Shown here in pieces: positions 26,740 through 35,651 of a stretch of DNA of 64,000 nt. The translations under genes and the position numbers were made by a program. Source of the stretch: Desulfovibrio sp. (GTDB lineage: Bacteria; Desulfobacterota; Desulfovibrionia; Desulfovibrionales; Desulfovibrionaceae); contig NZ_WASP01000010.1 of the NCBI RefSeq assembly GCF_009712225.1, positions 215,884-279,883 on the forward strand, read 5' to 3'. Numbering within the stretch: the stretch's first letter is position 1; each line of letters begins with the position of its first letter. Below the pieces are notes generated by a model, which did not search any database, was not told the origin of the DNA, and worked only from the letters and a program-made list of their open reading frames with translations.

Positions 26740-28556
26740 CAGGCTCTCCGTCGAAATGACGAACGCGCCAACATCCACAACCGGCGAAACAGGGAAGGGT
26801 GCACTGTTGGTATGAGGTATAAATTCCCTTGGTCATGAAACAGAATGTGTTCAAAGCCACACTGATTGAGACCGTTGCGGATTTTTGCTTCGCAGCACGC
26901 GTTGTCAAGAAAAACTGCTGTGCGACAGTGCGGAATGCTGTTTTTTAACGAGGTCCAATCACTGGCAATGTGCCAATCAAAGTTGATAGTGTTCTTGTCT
27001 GCATCTGCAATTTGTTGGGGGCATACCCTCACCGAGCCGTCAGGGAGAATGGAGTTTTCTTTTGAAGAAAAATGTCTTGAAAAACAAACGACAGGCTCAT
27101 GGTGCTCTGAAAAATATTTTTTCAGGCCAACCCAGGCAATTGCTTCTGCAATGGGAAGTTCGGCAGCCAGAGAGGACAGGTCGTGCGTTGCTGGGTTTTC
27201 GGATTTGTGTGGCAGGCCTATGAGGTCCAACATCTTGTCACCCATAGCTGCATGGCTGAATTTTTTTTGGATAAATTCTCGTCCGGCTTGTCCCATGCTC
27301 TGGCGCAGCGCAGCGTTATCCAACAATTCTGCACAGTGGGCCATCAGGGTCTCCTTGTCTCCTCTGGGAGCAAGCAAGGCTGTTTTACCATCCTGAACGG
27401 CTTCTGGAATTCCGCCAACCCTGGTGGCCACCACGGGCAGCGCGGCGGCTTGCGCCTCCAGCACAACATTGGGCAGGCCTTCGTTATTTGAGGTAAGCAA
27501 GAGTAAGTCTGCACAATGCATCAGATCCACCACGTCTTCCCGCCGCCCCAGAAGGCGCACGACATTTTGAAGGCCATGGCGTTTCAGAGCATGGCGAACT
27601 TCATGCTCATATGGTCCCTGCCCTGCGTGTAGCACTAGTAAATCTGGAAATCTGGCGTGCAGGTCGCGTACTATTTCCAGAAACAGATGGAAATTTTTTT
27701 CCTTGGTCCAGCGAAAAACTCCAAGAATAATCTTTTTCCCTGGCTCAATGCCCAGACTTTGGCGTATGGCCTGTCTGCGTTGTGGAAGTGGTACTTCAGG
27801 AATACTGACTGCGTTGCGGATAGTAGTAACGCGACTGCTGTCAATGCCAAGCCATTGTGCATAATCGTCGCAACCAGCCCTGGAGTTGCCGGTCAAAACC
27901 ACACGGGGTGAGGCAATGAGTTCCTTATACTGCGGAAGCAACCATTCTGAATAGATATAGGGAAAATGTGATGGATTTACGCTTCTGAAGGACATCAGTA
28001 CCTTTTGCGTCCCTGTCAGGAGTGCAGCAGTGGTTCCAATGATATTTGTTTGATCCAGTTGGCAGAGCACATGGGTTGGGCGCAGATATAGAATAGCTAG
28101 GAGAGTTGCACACAAAGGATAGGGAAACTCTTGCGCGGTGCAAGTTAAGGCGGTGTTTAAAGATACCTTCATGGTATCCAGGCCCATCAGTTGCACGTTG
28201 TCATGTATCAGCGGCACATAATGCCCGCACTCTCCAGTGATTACGTCCACCAGAAGGGTTACTCTATATCCTCGCGAAGCCAATTCATTGGCAAGATAAC
28301 ACCATTGACGTTCAGCGCCCCCACTGCAGAGAGTTCCCGTATATAGTAAGAGATGCGTTGAGGTTTGCTCTGGAGCATGTCTTGCCGTATTTATGATGTC
28401 ACGCAATTTTTCGGCATAGCTCTTACTGTTTATAGCTGGAACGCCTTGCACCTTGAATGGTGCAAGGCGCGCAGCATTCAAGAGGAAATGTGCCAGTGGG
28501 AGTAAACACGGAGCGTATTGCGTCAGAAAAAAACGAATACGGTGCAATGGCTTCAT
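26739..28556 (-). CDS. Glycosyltransferase family 4 with long C-terminal extension
   Basis: A 605-residue protein starting at ATG 28556 (MKPLHRIRFFL), coupled by ATGA to the upstream GT2. An amphipathic N-terminal stretch is followed by a GT-B fold. Glycine-rich CSGGAERQW, the GVFRWTKEKNF block and the nucleotide-binding E-x7-E (SNNEGLPNVVLEAQAAALPVV) are all recognisable. Standard GT4 enzymes end near residue 400-420. Here about 180 more residues follow (from about 430), with a WVGLKKYF, RVCPQ and DWHIASDW pattern that I do not recognise. The extra domain may be a second catalytic or binding module. Confidence 0.9.
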   Translation of the reverse strand: MKPLHRIRFFLTQYAPCLLPLAHFLLNAARLAPFKVQGVPAINSKSYAEKLRDIINTARHAPEQTSTHLLLYTGTLCSGGAERQWCYLANELASRGYRVTLLVDVITGECGHYVPLIHDNVQLMGLDTMKVSLNTALTCTAQEFPYPLCATLLAILYLRPTHVLCQLDQTNIIGTTAALLTGTQKVLMSFRSVNPSHFPYIYSEWLLPQYKELIASPRVVLTGNSRAGCDDYAQWLGIDSSRVTTIRNAVSIPEVPLPQRRQAIRQSLGIEPGKKIILGVFRWTKEKNFHLFLEIVRDLHARFPDLLVLHAGQGPYEHEVRHALKRHGLQNVVRLLGRREDVVDLMHCADLLLLTSNNEGLPNVVLEAQAAALPVVATRVGGIPEAVQDGKTALLAPRGDKETLMAHCAELLDNAALRQSMGQAGREFIQKKFSHAAMGDKMLDLIGLPHKSENPATHDLSSLAAELPIAEAIAWVGLKKYFSEHHEPVVCFSRHFSSKENSILPDGSVRVCPQQIADADKNTINFDWHIASDWTSLKNSIPHCRTAVFLDNACCEAKIRNGLNQCGFEHILFHDQGNLYLIPTVHPSLFRRLWMLARSSFRRRA

Positions 28557-29326
28557 CGCTGTACCTTGTAGCCTATGGTGTGGTATATACAATTTCGCAA
28601 AACTATGGCCAGAAGCTTTGCAAGCTGCAACGGGTGTTGCATGTATAGTTTTTTATGGTTGAGCATCAGTCTTGTATAGCTATAAAGAGAATGCGACAGC
28701 TTCGCGCGCAGCTGTGTTGTCATGGAGACTTCTGCAATACGATAAAAATAAACAAGTCCGTCAAGGCGCGTTACTGCCCCCCCCTGCTCAAGCAAGGAAA
28801 CCCAGAAATCCCAGTCTTCAAGGCCATAACGCATGTTGGTTTTATACCCGCCAACCATTTCCCAGTGCATTTTCCGAAAGAATGCCGCATGAAAAATCAC
28901 ATTGCGCGTCAACATGCGTCGCAAAGAAGCAGGCGGTAAGTTCCAACGTCCGCTTGCCGCTCCCATAAATTCAGCTTCCCCATAGACAATGCCTACTTGC
29001 GGATTTGCGTCAAGCTCTGCAACCGCCCGCCGTACATAATCTTTTGCAATGGCATCATCGGCGTCGAGGGGCAGTATGTATTGTCCCCGCGCCATGGCGA
29101 TGCCGTTATTGCGTGCGCTGCTCAGGCCCTGATTGTCGGTATGCAGCACATGAATGTGGGGCAAGGTATATGTCTGTAACACCTCGAGAGTTGCGATGTC
29201 TGTGGAACCATCATTGACTATGATGATCTCCATGTCATCATAGTCCTGATTCAATACAGATTGTATCGCCTCTTGAAGATAGTGCCCTTGATTATAGCAC
29301 GGGATGACAACGCTGACGCGTGGCAT
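28553..29326 (-). CDS. Glycosyltransferase family 2
   Basis: A 257-residue GT-A enzyme starting at ATG 29326 (MPRVSVVIPCYNQGHYLQEA). It has the usual SVLNQDYDDMEIIIVNDGSTD, the GLSSARNNGIAMARGQYILPLDADD acid motif (residues about 75-100) and the ED-W region (GLEDWDFWVSLLEQGG). The end contains a hydrophobic stretch that could associate with the membrane. It overlaps no gene upstream but lies within five bases of the methyltransferase stop, and its own stop couples to the next GT4. Confidence 0.9.
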   Translation of the reverse strand: MPRVSVVIPCYNQGHYLQEAIQSVLNQDYDDMEIIIVNDGSTDIATLEVLQTYTLPHIHVLHTDNQGLSSARNNGIAMARGQYILPLDADDAIAKDYVRRAVAELDANPQVGIVYGEAEFMGAASGRWNLPPASLRRMLTRNVIFHAAFFRKMHWEMVGGYKTNMRYGLEDWDFWVSLLEQGGAVTRLDGLVYFYRIAEVSMTTQLRAKLSHSLYSYTRLMLNHKKLYMQHPLQLAKLLAIVLRNCIYHTIGYKVQR

Positions 29327-29330
29327 ATGG

Positions 29331-30494
29331 CTATGGCTCCAAGCAATAGGTATACTTTCGGCCATTATGACGAGGGTCGCTCAAGTCTGAGCTGGAAAAA
29401 TACACGGCATCTTCCCAATGCAGGTATCTTCCCGATCCACTCTTTTCGATGCCAATTTGTTGCGCATGGCGATACCCAAGAGGGACGCCATCTTCGAATA
29501 GTGTTAACGTTGAACCTCGAGCTGCCTGCTCGTTGTTGCTTTTGTTCTTCAGGTGGAAAAGCTTACTGCTATACATTTGCCCGGCCTCATGGTTGAAAGG
29601 CTCGGGAAGGGGGAAAAACTGTCGGCCTGAGAGTATGACATCCCAATAATTATGGGCGCCTTTGGGCCGAAAGAGAAATTCTGTGTTACCTTCGCCAGAG
29701 TTGATCCACAAAGGCTCAAGCCCGAGCTCCTCGGTGCATAGACGAACATAATCCTGCTCTTTGACAAATTCCATTGGCCATCCGCCCATCCAATCCCGGA
29801 TATCTGTCCAGAATTCCATACCCCTAGCTTGCTTGTAGGAGAGGATATCGCGCGCAAGGCGTATTCCTGCTTTCGCTAATTTAAGTGGGTTGCGGCGCAT
29901 AGGTGCTAAAAACGTACGCCATACATACCCATATTCCATATACCGTTTGCGTGCGGGGGAAGCCGCATTATAGATTTGCTTGATATGAAGCCACTGTTCT
30001 GGGGTTGGGGCATTATGCCAAGAAGCGTCTCGGTAGCTGGTATCGCTATACAAGGCCACAAAAAAAACGCCATTATCAGCGAGTGGCAATGCTGCATTGC
30101 GTATCGCTGTCCACATGTCGCCGGTGTGGTGAAGTACTCCCCAAGAATAGACAATATCGAATTTTTCAAGTCCGCGCATAAAGTCAGTGTCCAGCACCGA
30201 CCCCTGCCTCACTATCCAGTTTTCTGGCTGGCCGGCCATTTGCCATAGAGCCTTTGTGGTTTCCACCGAGTTTGTATCATAGTCAAAACTGTAAACGCTG
30301 CGGGCACCTGCTCGCCATGCAGCCAAAGAGTGCAAGCCACTACCGCACCCAATGTCCAGAAAGCTCATGCCGTGCAGTTGTTGTAGTTGTAGCGAATGTA
30401 ATAAATTTTTAGAGGCAGCTGTCGCACGCTCTTCAGAAAAATGTTTTTCGACAAAATTTTTCCAGTTTTTACCAAATCCAAAACGTTCAGACAT
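29331..30494 (-). CDS. SAM-dependent methyltransferase
   Basis: A 387-residue class-I methyltransferase with motif I FLDIGCGSGLHSLAAW, motif II FDYD and the YSWGVLHHTGDM segment. An extra C-terminal half (from about 220) of unknown fold includes GNTEFLFRPKGAHNYWDVILSG. The start is ATG 30494 behind GGGAG. In a glycan cluster it probably methylates a sugar hydroxyl or caps the chain. It is the second half that departs from simple methyltransferases. The gene is preceded by a 119-bp A+T-rich gap, so a promoter may lie there. Confidence 0.85.
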   Translation of the reverse strand: MSERFGFGKNWKNFVEKHFSEERATAASKNLLHSLQLQQLHGMSFLDIGCGSGLHSLAAWRAGARSVYSFDYDTNSVETTKALWQMAGQPENWIVRQGSVLDTDFMRGLEKFDIVYSWGVLHHTGDMWTAIRNAALPLADNGVFFVALYSDTSYRDASWHNAPTPEQWLHIKQIYNAASPARKRYMEYGYVWRTFLAPMRRNPLKLAKAGIRLARDILSYKQARGMEFWTDIRDWMGGWPMEFVKEQDYVRLCTEELGLEPLWINSGEGNTEFLFRPKGAHNYWDVILSGRQFFPLPEPFNHEAGQMYSSKLFHLKNKSNNEQAARGSTLTLFEDGVPLGYRHAQQIGIEKSGSGRYLHWEDAVYFSSSDLSDPRHNGRKYTYCLEP

Positions 30495-30613
30495 TGCATT
30501 CTCCCACATTTCGATATTAGCCTTTAAAAACAGCTAACTAAATTAGAAAATTTAAATTAATTATATAACTAATAAGATAGCAAGAAACGAAATGTTACAG
30601 CGCACAGGTATTG

Positions 30614-32008
30614 CTAACTTTCATTTTTTATATAAGCAGCATAGATACGAAGTAATTTTTTGAACACTCTGGAAATAAATGAATTTTCGCGAAGCGCTGC
30701 CAAGCATTCGCTTGGCAAATCAGCTACCATTTCTCGGTAGCTTGCAACACTGGAACGCAGATGAACAAGTTCCTCCTCAAGTGTCACCATCGTTTCGTGC
30801 AATTTGCTGCAATAGTGCGGCAATGAAGACGCAGGCTGAGCTGTGGTATTGCAAAGAATGGCATTCATACTACTGGCCGCATTTGTGATGGAGTATTTTA
30901 GTGCTGCGGCTTCGCGTGGGGCAAGGCTATGCAGCGTTCCCGTTTTTGCATGCTCGTTGCAAGATCGAAGCACGCTAGCTATAGCCGATGCATCATCTGG
31001 AGGAGCTATTATTCCACCGACTTCCCTAAGGAAATCTGCAGATGAGCCGTTTTCGGGGGTGAGTGCTAGAATGGGTAGCCCCAATGTCATGTAGTCCAGA
31101 AGTTTACTGGGCAAAAAAACACTTTCCGAAGCTGGGGCATCGCAAGCAAGCAGAATGTCTGCATCGTTATAATATGCCGTCAACTGATTGGAAGACACCG
31201 TGGTGGCACACTGCACCAGGTTTTCAAGGCGCAGATCTTGAATATGTTGAAAGAAGGATTTCTGCGCCTCCCCCACAAAACGTGCCCGGCAGCATATTCC
31301 TTCACTGCGCAATTGTGCCAGCGCATCCAGCAGGGCAAAAGGAATGCGCCTCCCGTACAGATTGCCTGTATGCACCAGAAGCATATCCTGTTTGGGGGGA
31401 CGTATCCTTGCAGGAGTGCATTCCCCTTCAAACCCATGCGGCAGTACATGGCATTTACTGCGCCATGACTCAGGGTATTTTTTCATCACAAGGCGTAGAG
31501 TTCTGTCCGTGGTAAAAATAACCGCATCTGCAAGTGCTATCGTCAGGTGTTCCGCAACAAAATCCTGACACAAGGGTTCTAAATAGGGGTTGTCCACCCA
31601 CGGGTCGCTAAAGTGCGCAACCCAGGGTAGGCCTGGAAACCTCTTTTTAAGGTTGATGCCTACAAGATGGTCTGAGAAGGGCTGCGCAAACGTGATAAAA
31701 GCGTCAAACGTGCGCTCTCCCATTGTCTTGATAGCGGCGTTTGTTGCCCTTTGCACCCAGCGGTCTTCAAGGCATGTGCTTGTGCTGGAGTATGATACTT
31801 TTTGCAATGCATAATGCTTGGCATAACGCGCAGCAAAAGACTCGTCCATTTTGTAAAATAGAGTGTCGCTTTCAGGGGGATCTGCACAGACAAAAGAAGT
31901 GTCCCAGTCATATTTTTGCAGGGATGCGACAAGACGGGCAACCTGTATTGATCTTGGTGACAGAATGGGTGGCATAGCCCAACTTATGGCTAACAAATGT
32001 TTGTTCAT
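30614..32008 (-). CDS. Glycosyltransferase (GT-B fold, family 4-like)
   Basis: A 464-residue GT-B-type glycosyltransferase. The N-terminus reads HLLAISWAMPPILSPRSIQVARL, the middle FSDPWVDNPYLEP, and the donor-site region LACDAPASESVFLPSKLLDYMTLGLPILAL. After the catalytic core, a C-terminal stretch (about 395-440) is predicted as coiled coil (KLHETMVTLEEELVHLRSSV). The start ATG 32008 overlaps the stop of asnB copy 2 by ATGA, with GGAG upstream; an ATG at 32017 is an alternative. The sugar is unknown. Confidence 0.85.
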   Translation of the reverse strand: MNKHLLAISWAMPPILSPRSIQVARLVASLQKYDWDTSFVCADPPESDTLFYKMDESFAARYAKHYALQKVSYSSTSTCLEDRWVQRATNAAIKTMGERTFDAFITFAQPFSDHLVGINLKKRFPGLPWVAHFSDPWVDNPYLEPLCQDFVAEHLTIALADAVIFTTDRTLRLVMKKYPESWRSKCHVLPHGFEGECTPARIRPPKQDMLLVHTGNLYGRRIPFALLDALAQLRSEGICCRARFVGEAQKSFFQHIQDLRLENLVQCATTVSSNQLTAYYNDADILLACDAPASESVFLPSKLLDYMTLGLPILALTPENGSSADFLREVGGIIAPPDDASAIASVLRSCNEHAKTGTLHSLAPREAAALKYSITNAASSMNAILCNTTAQPASSLPHYCSKLHETMVTLEEELVHLRSSVASYREMVADLPSECLAALRENSFISRVFKKLLRIYAAYIKNES

Positions 32009-33855
32009 ATGCCCCATCTCCGCGCCCAAAGCTCCAGAATGATGCAATTCCAAAGGCGGTGCTGCTCCAGCCATGATGCTCCGTTTTGCGTGGCCGCGCG
32101 CAGCAGGTTAGAGAGAGCCTCTGGCGTAAACCATTGCCGCAAGCGCGTGGCCTCTCCAGCCAGCATATCGTGAGCAAAGTTTTTTAGGGGGCCTGCCAGC
32201 CATTCATATACAGGCACTGGGAAACCTTGCTTGGGGCGCGTGATAATGGATGCAGGCAAAAGATGTTCTGCCATTTTTCTCAGGACGAGTTTGCTGGTCC
32301 ACACCCCATTGCAGTCTTGCCCTGCTTTGAAGTGTGGGGGGATTTGCGCGGCCCACTCCACAAAACGGTAATCAAGGAAGGGAGTACGCAGCTCCAGAGA
32401 GTGCAGCATGCTCATCCGATCTGCTTTCATCAGCAGGTCTTCTGTGAGCCACCCCTGGCAATAGAGATACAGAGCCTGATCCAGCGTGTGCTGATCGCCC
32501 AGGCGCTGTAAATCATGTTTTGAAGGATCAAAACTGTCTGGCCATGTTGCTTTTTTGTGAAACATGGCGGCCTTGTCCGCAGAGGTATAGTAGTTGGTCA
32601 TGGAAAGTGGGGTATCCCAGGTGCGCATGTCAGGCGCCGGTCGCGGCCAAAGCCTGTCTAAAATTTGTCCAATCCCGGTGCGTTTACGCGAGAGTTCCCA
32701 CTGGCGCACATTTTCTTCAAAGTTGTACCCGGCCAGCACCTCATCACTTCCTTCTCCCGAAAGCACTACTGTGACATGGTCTCGCGCCAGAGCGCACACA
32801 TGCTGAAGGGGGATGGAAGCGAGATCTGCCAGTGGTTCGTCCGTAGCGTAGACAAACGAGTCCAGAGCTTCCAAAAACTGCTGCTGACTCAAGACTATTT
32901 CATGGTGATCTGTGCCAAGGTGTGCGGCCACTTCCCTGGCGAAAGGCCGCTCGTCGATGGCCTGCGGATCAGCAAACGCAACTGAAAAGGTTTTTATGCC
33001 TTTTCCCCAACGACGGGCCGCCAGCGCGGCGGTTACAGAACTGTCCAAGCCCCCGCTGAGCATAATGCCAACAGGGACGTCGGCTAACATTCGCAAATTA
33101 ACAGCATCCTCCAGCAATGCTTCTCCTTCCAAGGCAGCCTGCTGCAATGAAAGGGATCGGGGCGGGTTGGTATAAGGAATATCCCACCAACGTTGTACCA
33201 ATGGCTCTGCCATTCCCTGCTTAAAAACAAGATAATGTGCCGGTGGGAGTTTATATACATTTTTCCAAATAGTATGAGGTCCAGGAACATACCGAAATGT
33301 CATATAGTCCCAAATGGCTCGTTCATTGACCTCGGGGGTAAATGCCTGCGATGCAAGAATTGCCTTTATTTCAGAAGCAAATATCAGCTGCTTGCCATCA
33401 TAATAATAGTATAAGGGCTTTACGCCAAGGCGGTCACGGACCAGATGCAGGCTTTCATTTTGCGCATTCCAGATGGCGGCCGCAAACATGCCATTGCACT
33501 GTTTAAGCGCGCTGGTTCCGTATTGCCGCCACATGGCGAGCAACACTTCCGTATCAGAGTGGGTGCTGGAAAATGAGTGCCCAAGGGTGATCAGTTGTTG
33601 GCGCAATTCCTGATGATTATAAATTTCGCCATTACAAACGAGCACGTGCATGTTGTCATGGCTGGCCATGGGCTGACGCCCGCCTTCTCTGTCGAGAATT
33701 GTCAGCCGCCGCATCCCCAGCCCGACATGATCATGCACAAAATAACCACTGTCATCTGGACCGCGATGGTGCAAAGTATTGCACATCTTTTGCAGTCGGC
33801 TGTGTCGCTCATCGGGCGAGATTGTCCAGCCATACCAGCCCGCTATGCCGCACAT
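32005..33855 (-). CDS. asnB: Asparagine synthase-type amidotransferase (AsnB family), copy 2
   Basis: A 616-residue AsnB-family enzyme. The start is ATG 33855, because Cys2 must follow the initiator (MCGIAGWYGW) and GGAAGG lies upstream. Glutaminase blocks (LHHRGPDDSGYF, NGEIYNHQELR), the PP-loop (MLSGGLDSSVTAAL) and SGEGSDEVLAGY are present. It is clearly diverged from copy 1 in the same cluster, so the two probably act on different acceptors. It is flanked by a GT4 and a polysaccharide deacetylase and overlaps both. Uronic-acid or amino-acid amidation in the glycan is an inference from context. Confidence 0.92.
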   Translation of the reverse strand: MCGIAGWYGWTISPDERHSRLQKMCNTLHHRGPDDSGYFVHDHVGLGMRRLTILDREGGRQPMASHDNMHVLVCNGEIYNHQELRQQLITLGHSFSSTHSDTEVLLAMWRQYGTSALKQCNGMFAAAIWNAQNESLHLVRDRLGVKPLYYYYDGKQLIFASEIKAILASQAFTPEVNERAIWDYMTFRYVPGPHTIWKNVYKLPPAHYLVFKQGMAEPLVQRWWDIPYTNPPRSLSLQQAALEGEALLEDAVNLRMLADVPVGIMLSGGLDSSVTAALAARRWGKGIKTFSVAFADPQAIDERPFAREVAAHLGTDHHEIVLSQQQFLEALDSFVYATDEPLADLASIPLQHVCALARDHVTVVLSGEGSDEVLAGYNFEENVRQWELSRKRTGIGQILDRLWPRPAPDMRTWDTPLSMTNYYTSADKAAMFHKKATWPDSFDPSKHDLQRLGDQHTLDQALYLYCQGWLTEDLLMKADRMSMLHSLELRTPFLDYRFVEWAAQIPPHFKAGQDCNGVWTSKLVLRKMAEHLLPASIITRPKQGFPVPVYEWLAGPLKNFAHDMLAGEATRLRQWFTPEALSNLLRAATQNGASWLEQHRLWNCIILELWARRWGI

Positions 33856-34727
33856 GTCCCTTCCAGCCTGCCACGAAAGAATTGTGCGCACTCTTTGCCT
33901 GTGTAACTCGGAATACGCAATTCACGAACCATATCAAGCATGCGCATAAAGGGGGCCTGCCCCAATACATGGGCAGGGTCAACATACAATGAAAGCAACA
34001 ATGGTACGCGGTGCTTTGTGGATGCAGCTATCGTTTCATTGAAAAGGGTAAAGTATTCTTCCGACAGTCGGTAGTGAACGCGATCTGCAAGATAGGTCCA
34101 CGAATCCAGTATGGATGTTGGATTATTCCATGAGCCCAGTAAGGGGAGTTCCACAATGTTTTGCGAAATAAAGGCTGGGCCGTGCTCCAACGCGTACGCT
34201 GGGATCGTAGTTGATGCGTATGTATAGCCAAGATCAGCGCATACGGCATGCATAAATGCAACCTGATCCGGCTCACGGTAACAGCCAAAATGTGGAGCGC
34301 GAAACCCGTGGGGTGTAATGCCAAGCACCTCCCGCAATGTGGTATCTGCCTCGCGAATATCGTTTTCTACTTCTTGGGGTGTCAGTTCGTTATAAAAGGT
34401 ACGGCCAACATACTTTTGACCATCCCATTCGGTGTGGGGCCGCAACCCATGATTGAAGAATTCATACCCTCGTGAAGCAACTTCTGTGTACGCTTGTTTT
34501 TGGCGTAAAAGTTGTGTGCCAGGCACGGCAAAAGATGCCTTGATCCCACGTTGCTCTAACAACGGCAGCAAAGATAAAGTCGCTTCAGCATCCAGGTCTG
34601 TATCGCAGTCGAATGAGAGAAATAGGGAAGTTTGAGTAATACCAAGCCGTTTCATATGTTCCGCATACCCCTGCCAGGGATGACTTTCTGCGGGCTTGCG
34701 AAAGAAATTTAAAAAAGACTGTAGCAT
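33843..34727 (-). CDS. Polysaccharide deacetylase-family protein (NodB fold)
   Basis: A 294-residue carbohydrate esterase family 4-like protein. The metal-site motifs are LSFDCDTDLDAEATL (the catalytic Asp pair), FFNHGLRPH in place of the usual H-x3-H, and GFRAPHFG. There is no signal peptide, so it would act in the cytoplasm on a lipid- or nucleotide-linked sugar. It starts at ATG 34727 behind GGGGGA and overlaps asnB copy 2 by 13 bases. It may deacetylate an N-acetyl sugar to free an amine for the amidotransferase or methyltransferases of the cluster. Confidence 0.82.
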   Translation of the reverse strand: MLQSFLNFFRKPAESHPWQGYAEHMKRLGITQTSLFLSFDCDTDLDAEATLSLLPLLEQRGIKASFAVPGTQLLRQKQAYTEVASRGYEFFNHGLRPHTEWDGQKYVGRTFYNELTPQEVENDIREADTTLREVLGITPHGFRAPHFGCYREPDQVAFMHAVCADLGYTYASTTIPAYALEHGPAFISQNIVELPLLGSWNNPTSILDSWTYLADRVHYRLSEEYFTLFNETIAASTKHRVPLLLSLYVDPAHVLGQAPFMRMLDMVRELRIPSYTGKECAQFFRGRLEGTCAA

Positions 34728-34829
34728 GATTCCCCCGGCTTATGGGCAGTAATTTAAAAGCACCAAACCCAGCGCTTGGCAAGAACGTTTAAAAGCGGTT
34801 GCGGCAAGGTAAGGAGTGCTGGTGGTAAA

Positions 34830-35291
34830 AAGTATCCCAACAGTCCAGGCTCGTCAGTTCCAAACGTTTCTATGCTGATGTGTTCAACACTCTACGATTC
34901 TTTACAAAAAAACGAAAATCTGCTGAAGCGTGACTCAAGTTCTAGCGCCTGGCTTTAGAATTCGCAACAACTCTCCTCCCGAGGTTTGGATACAGGACGA
35001 ATGATGCAATAGTCCTCATCAATAAACACAATCAAAACCCGAGCCTGCAAAAGACAACGGCTCGCCGCCTGCCGCTTGTACGCAACCTGCTAGCCGATAA
35101 TTTAAAACACTGCTTTTTGCGGCAACGGCAACGGAATTAAAATCAACAGCAGTAATGTTTGTCCCGTGCTGTGCCCACAGGTTGGCTATAAACACACCGC
35201 AACTAACCCATAAAATCGATTTGTTTTGTAGTTCAACTAAGGGAAAGATGTATAAAAAATAATCATCACTGTCACGGTGTGAATATTTCAT
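34830..35291 (-). pseudogene. Broken SAM methyltransferase
   Basis: The first 90 codons resemble a class-I methyltransferase: SILWVSCGVFIANLWAQHGTNITAVDFNSVAV stands where LEVGCG-G and VTAVD are expected, and LSFAGSGFDCVY resembles the motif II region. Two TGA codons follow where YSWGVLHH should begin (the frame reads VY**GLLHHSS), then a weak ELLRILKPGA and more stops. The glycine-rich loop itself is damaged (VSCGVFI). It is a decayed relative of the other methyltransferases of this cluster. Confidence 0.7.
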
Positions 35292-35651
35292 AAAATAAAG
35301 TTTTAATCTGCCTGTCTAAAAATGTTGTCAAAAGGAGCTACCTCAACATGATATTCTCTTAAAAAGGCTGCGGCGCATGCAAGCTGCATACAAATGAAAT
35401 GCAAATAAAATTTTCTTCTGTAATATCATGTAGCCATGTTAGAAGGTTGAGATGTTTGAAAACGTCTCTTGTGGACAGATGGTTTGTATCAGAACTCATA
35501 GACGTCACAAAGTACAGTTCAAGCAATCTGTACATGATCCGCATAGATTTTTAAGCCGTACGTCTGCGTGATTACTATATTTTTTTGTTTGTCCATGGCA
35601 TGGTCGTGTTCTCCGTCTATCGATCCGCCTGTGAACACAAAGGTCGTTAAC
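35292..35651. other. A+T-rich gap upstream of the methyltransferase wreck
   Basis: No gene, repeat or RNA recognised. The frame on the minus strand at 35359-35544 is short and without family resemblance. With the wreck before it, this 0.9-kb gap splits the glycan cluster into two transcription units. The right-hand unit ends at wecB. Confidence 0.45.

Noticed and set aside
35019..35291. Small intact methyltransferase-like protein
   Set aside because: Motif I is damaged and the expected next motif follows two stop codons, so it is called a pseudogene.
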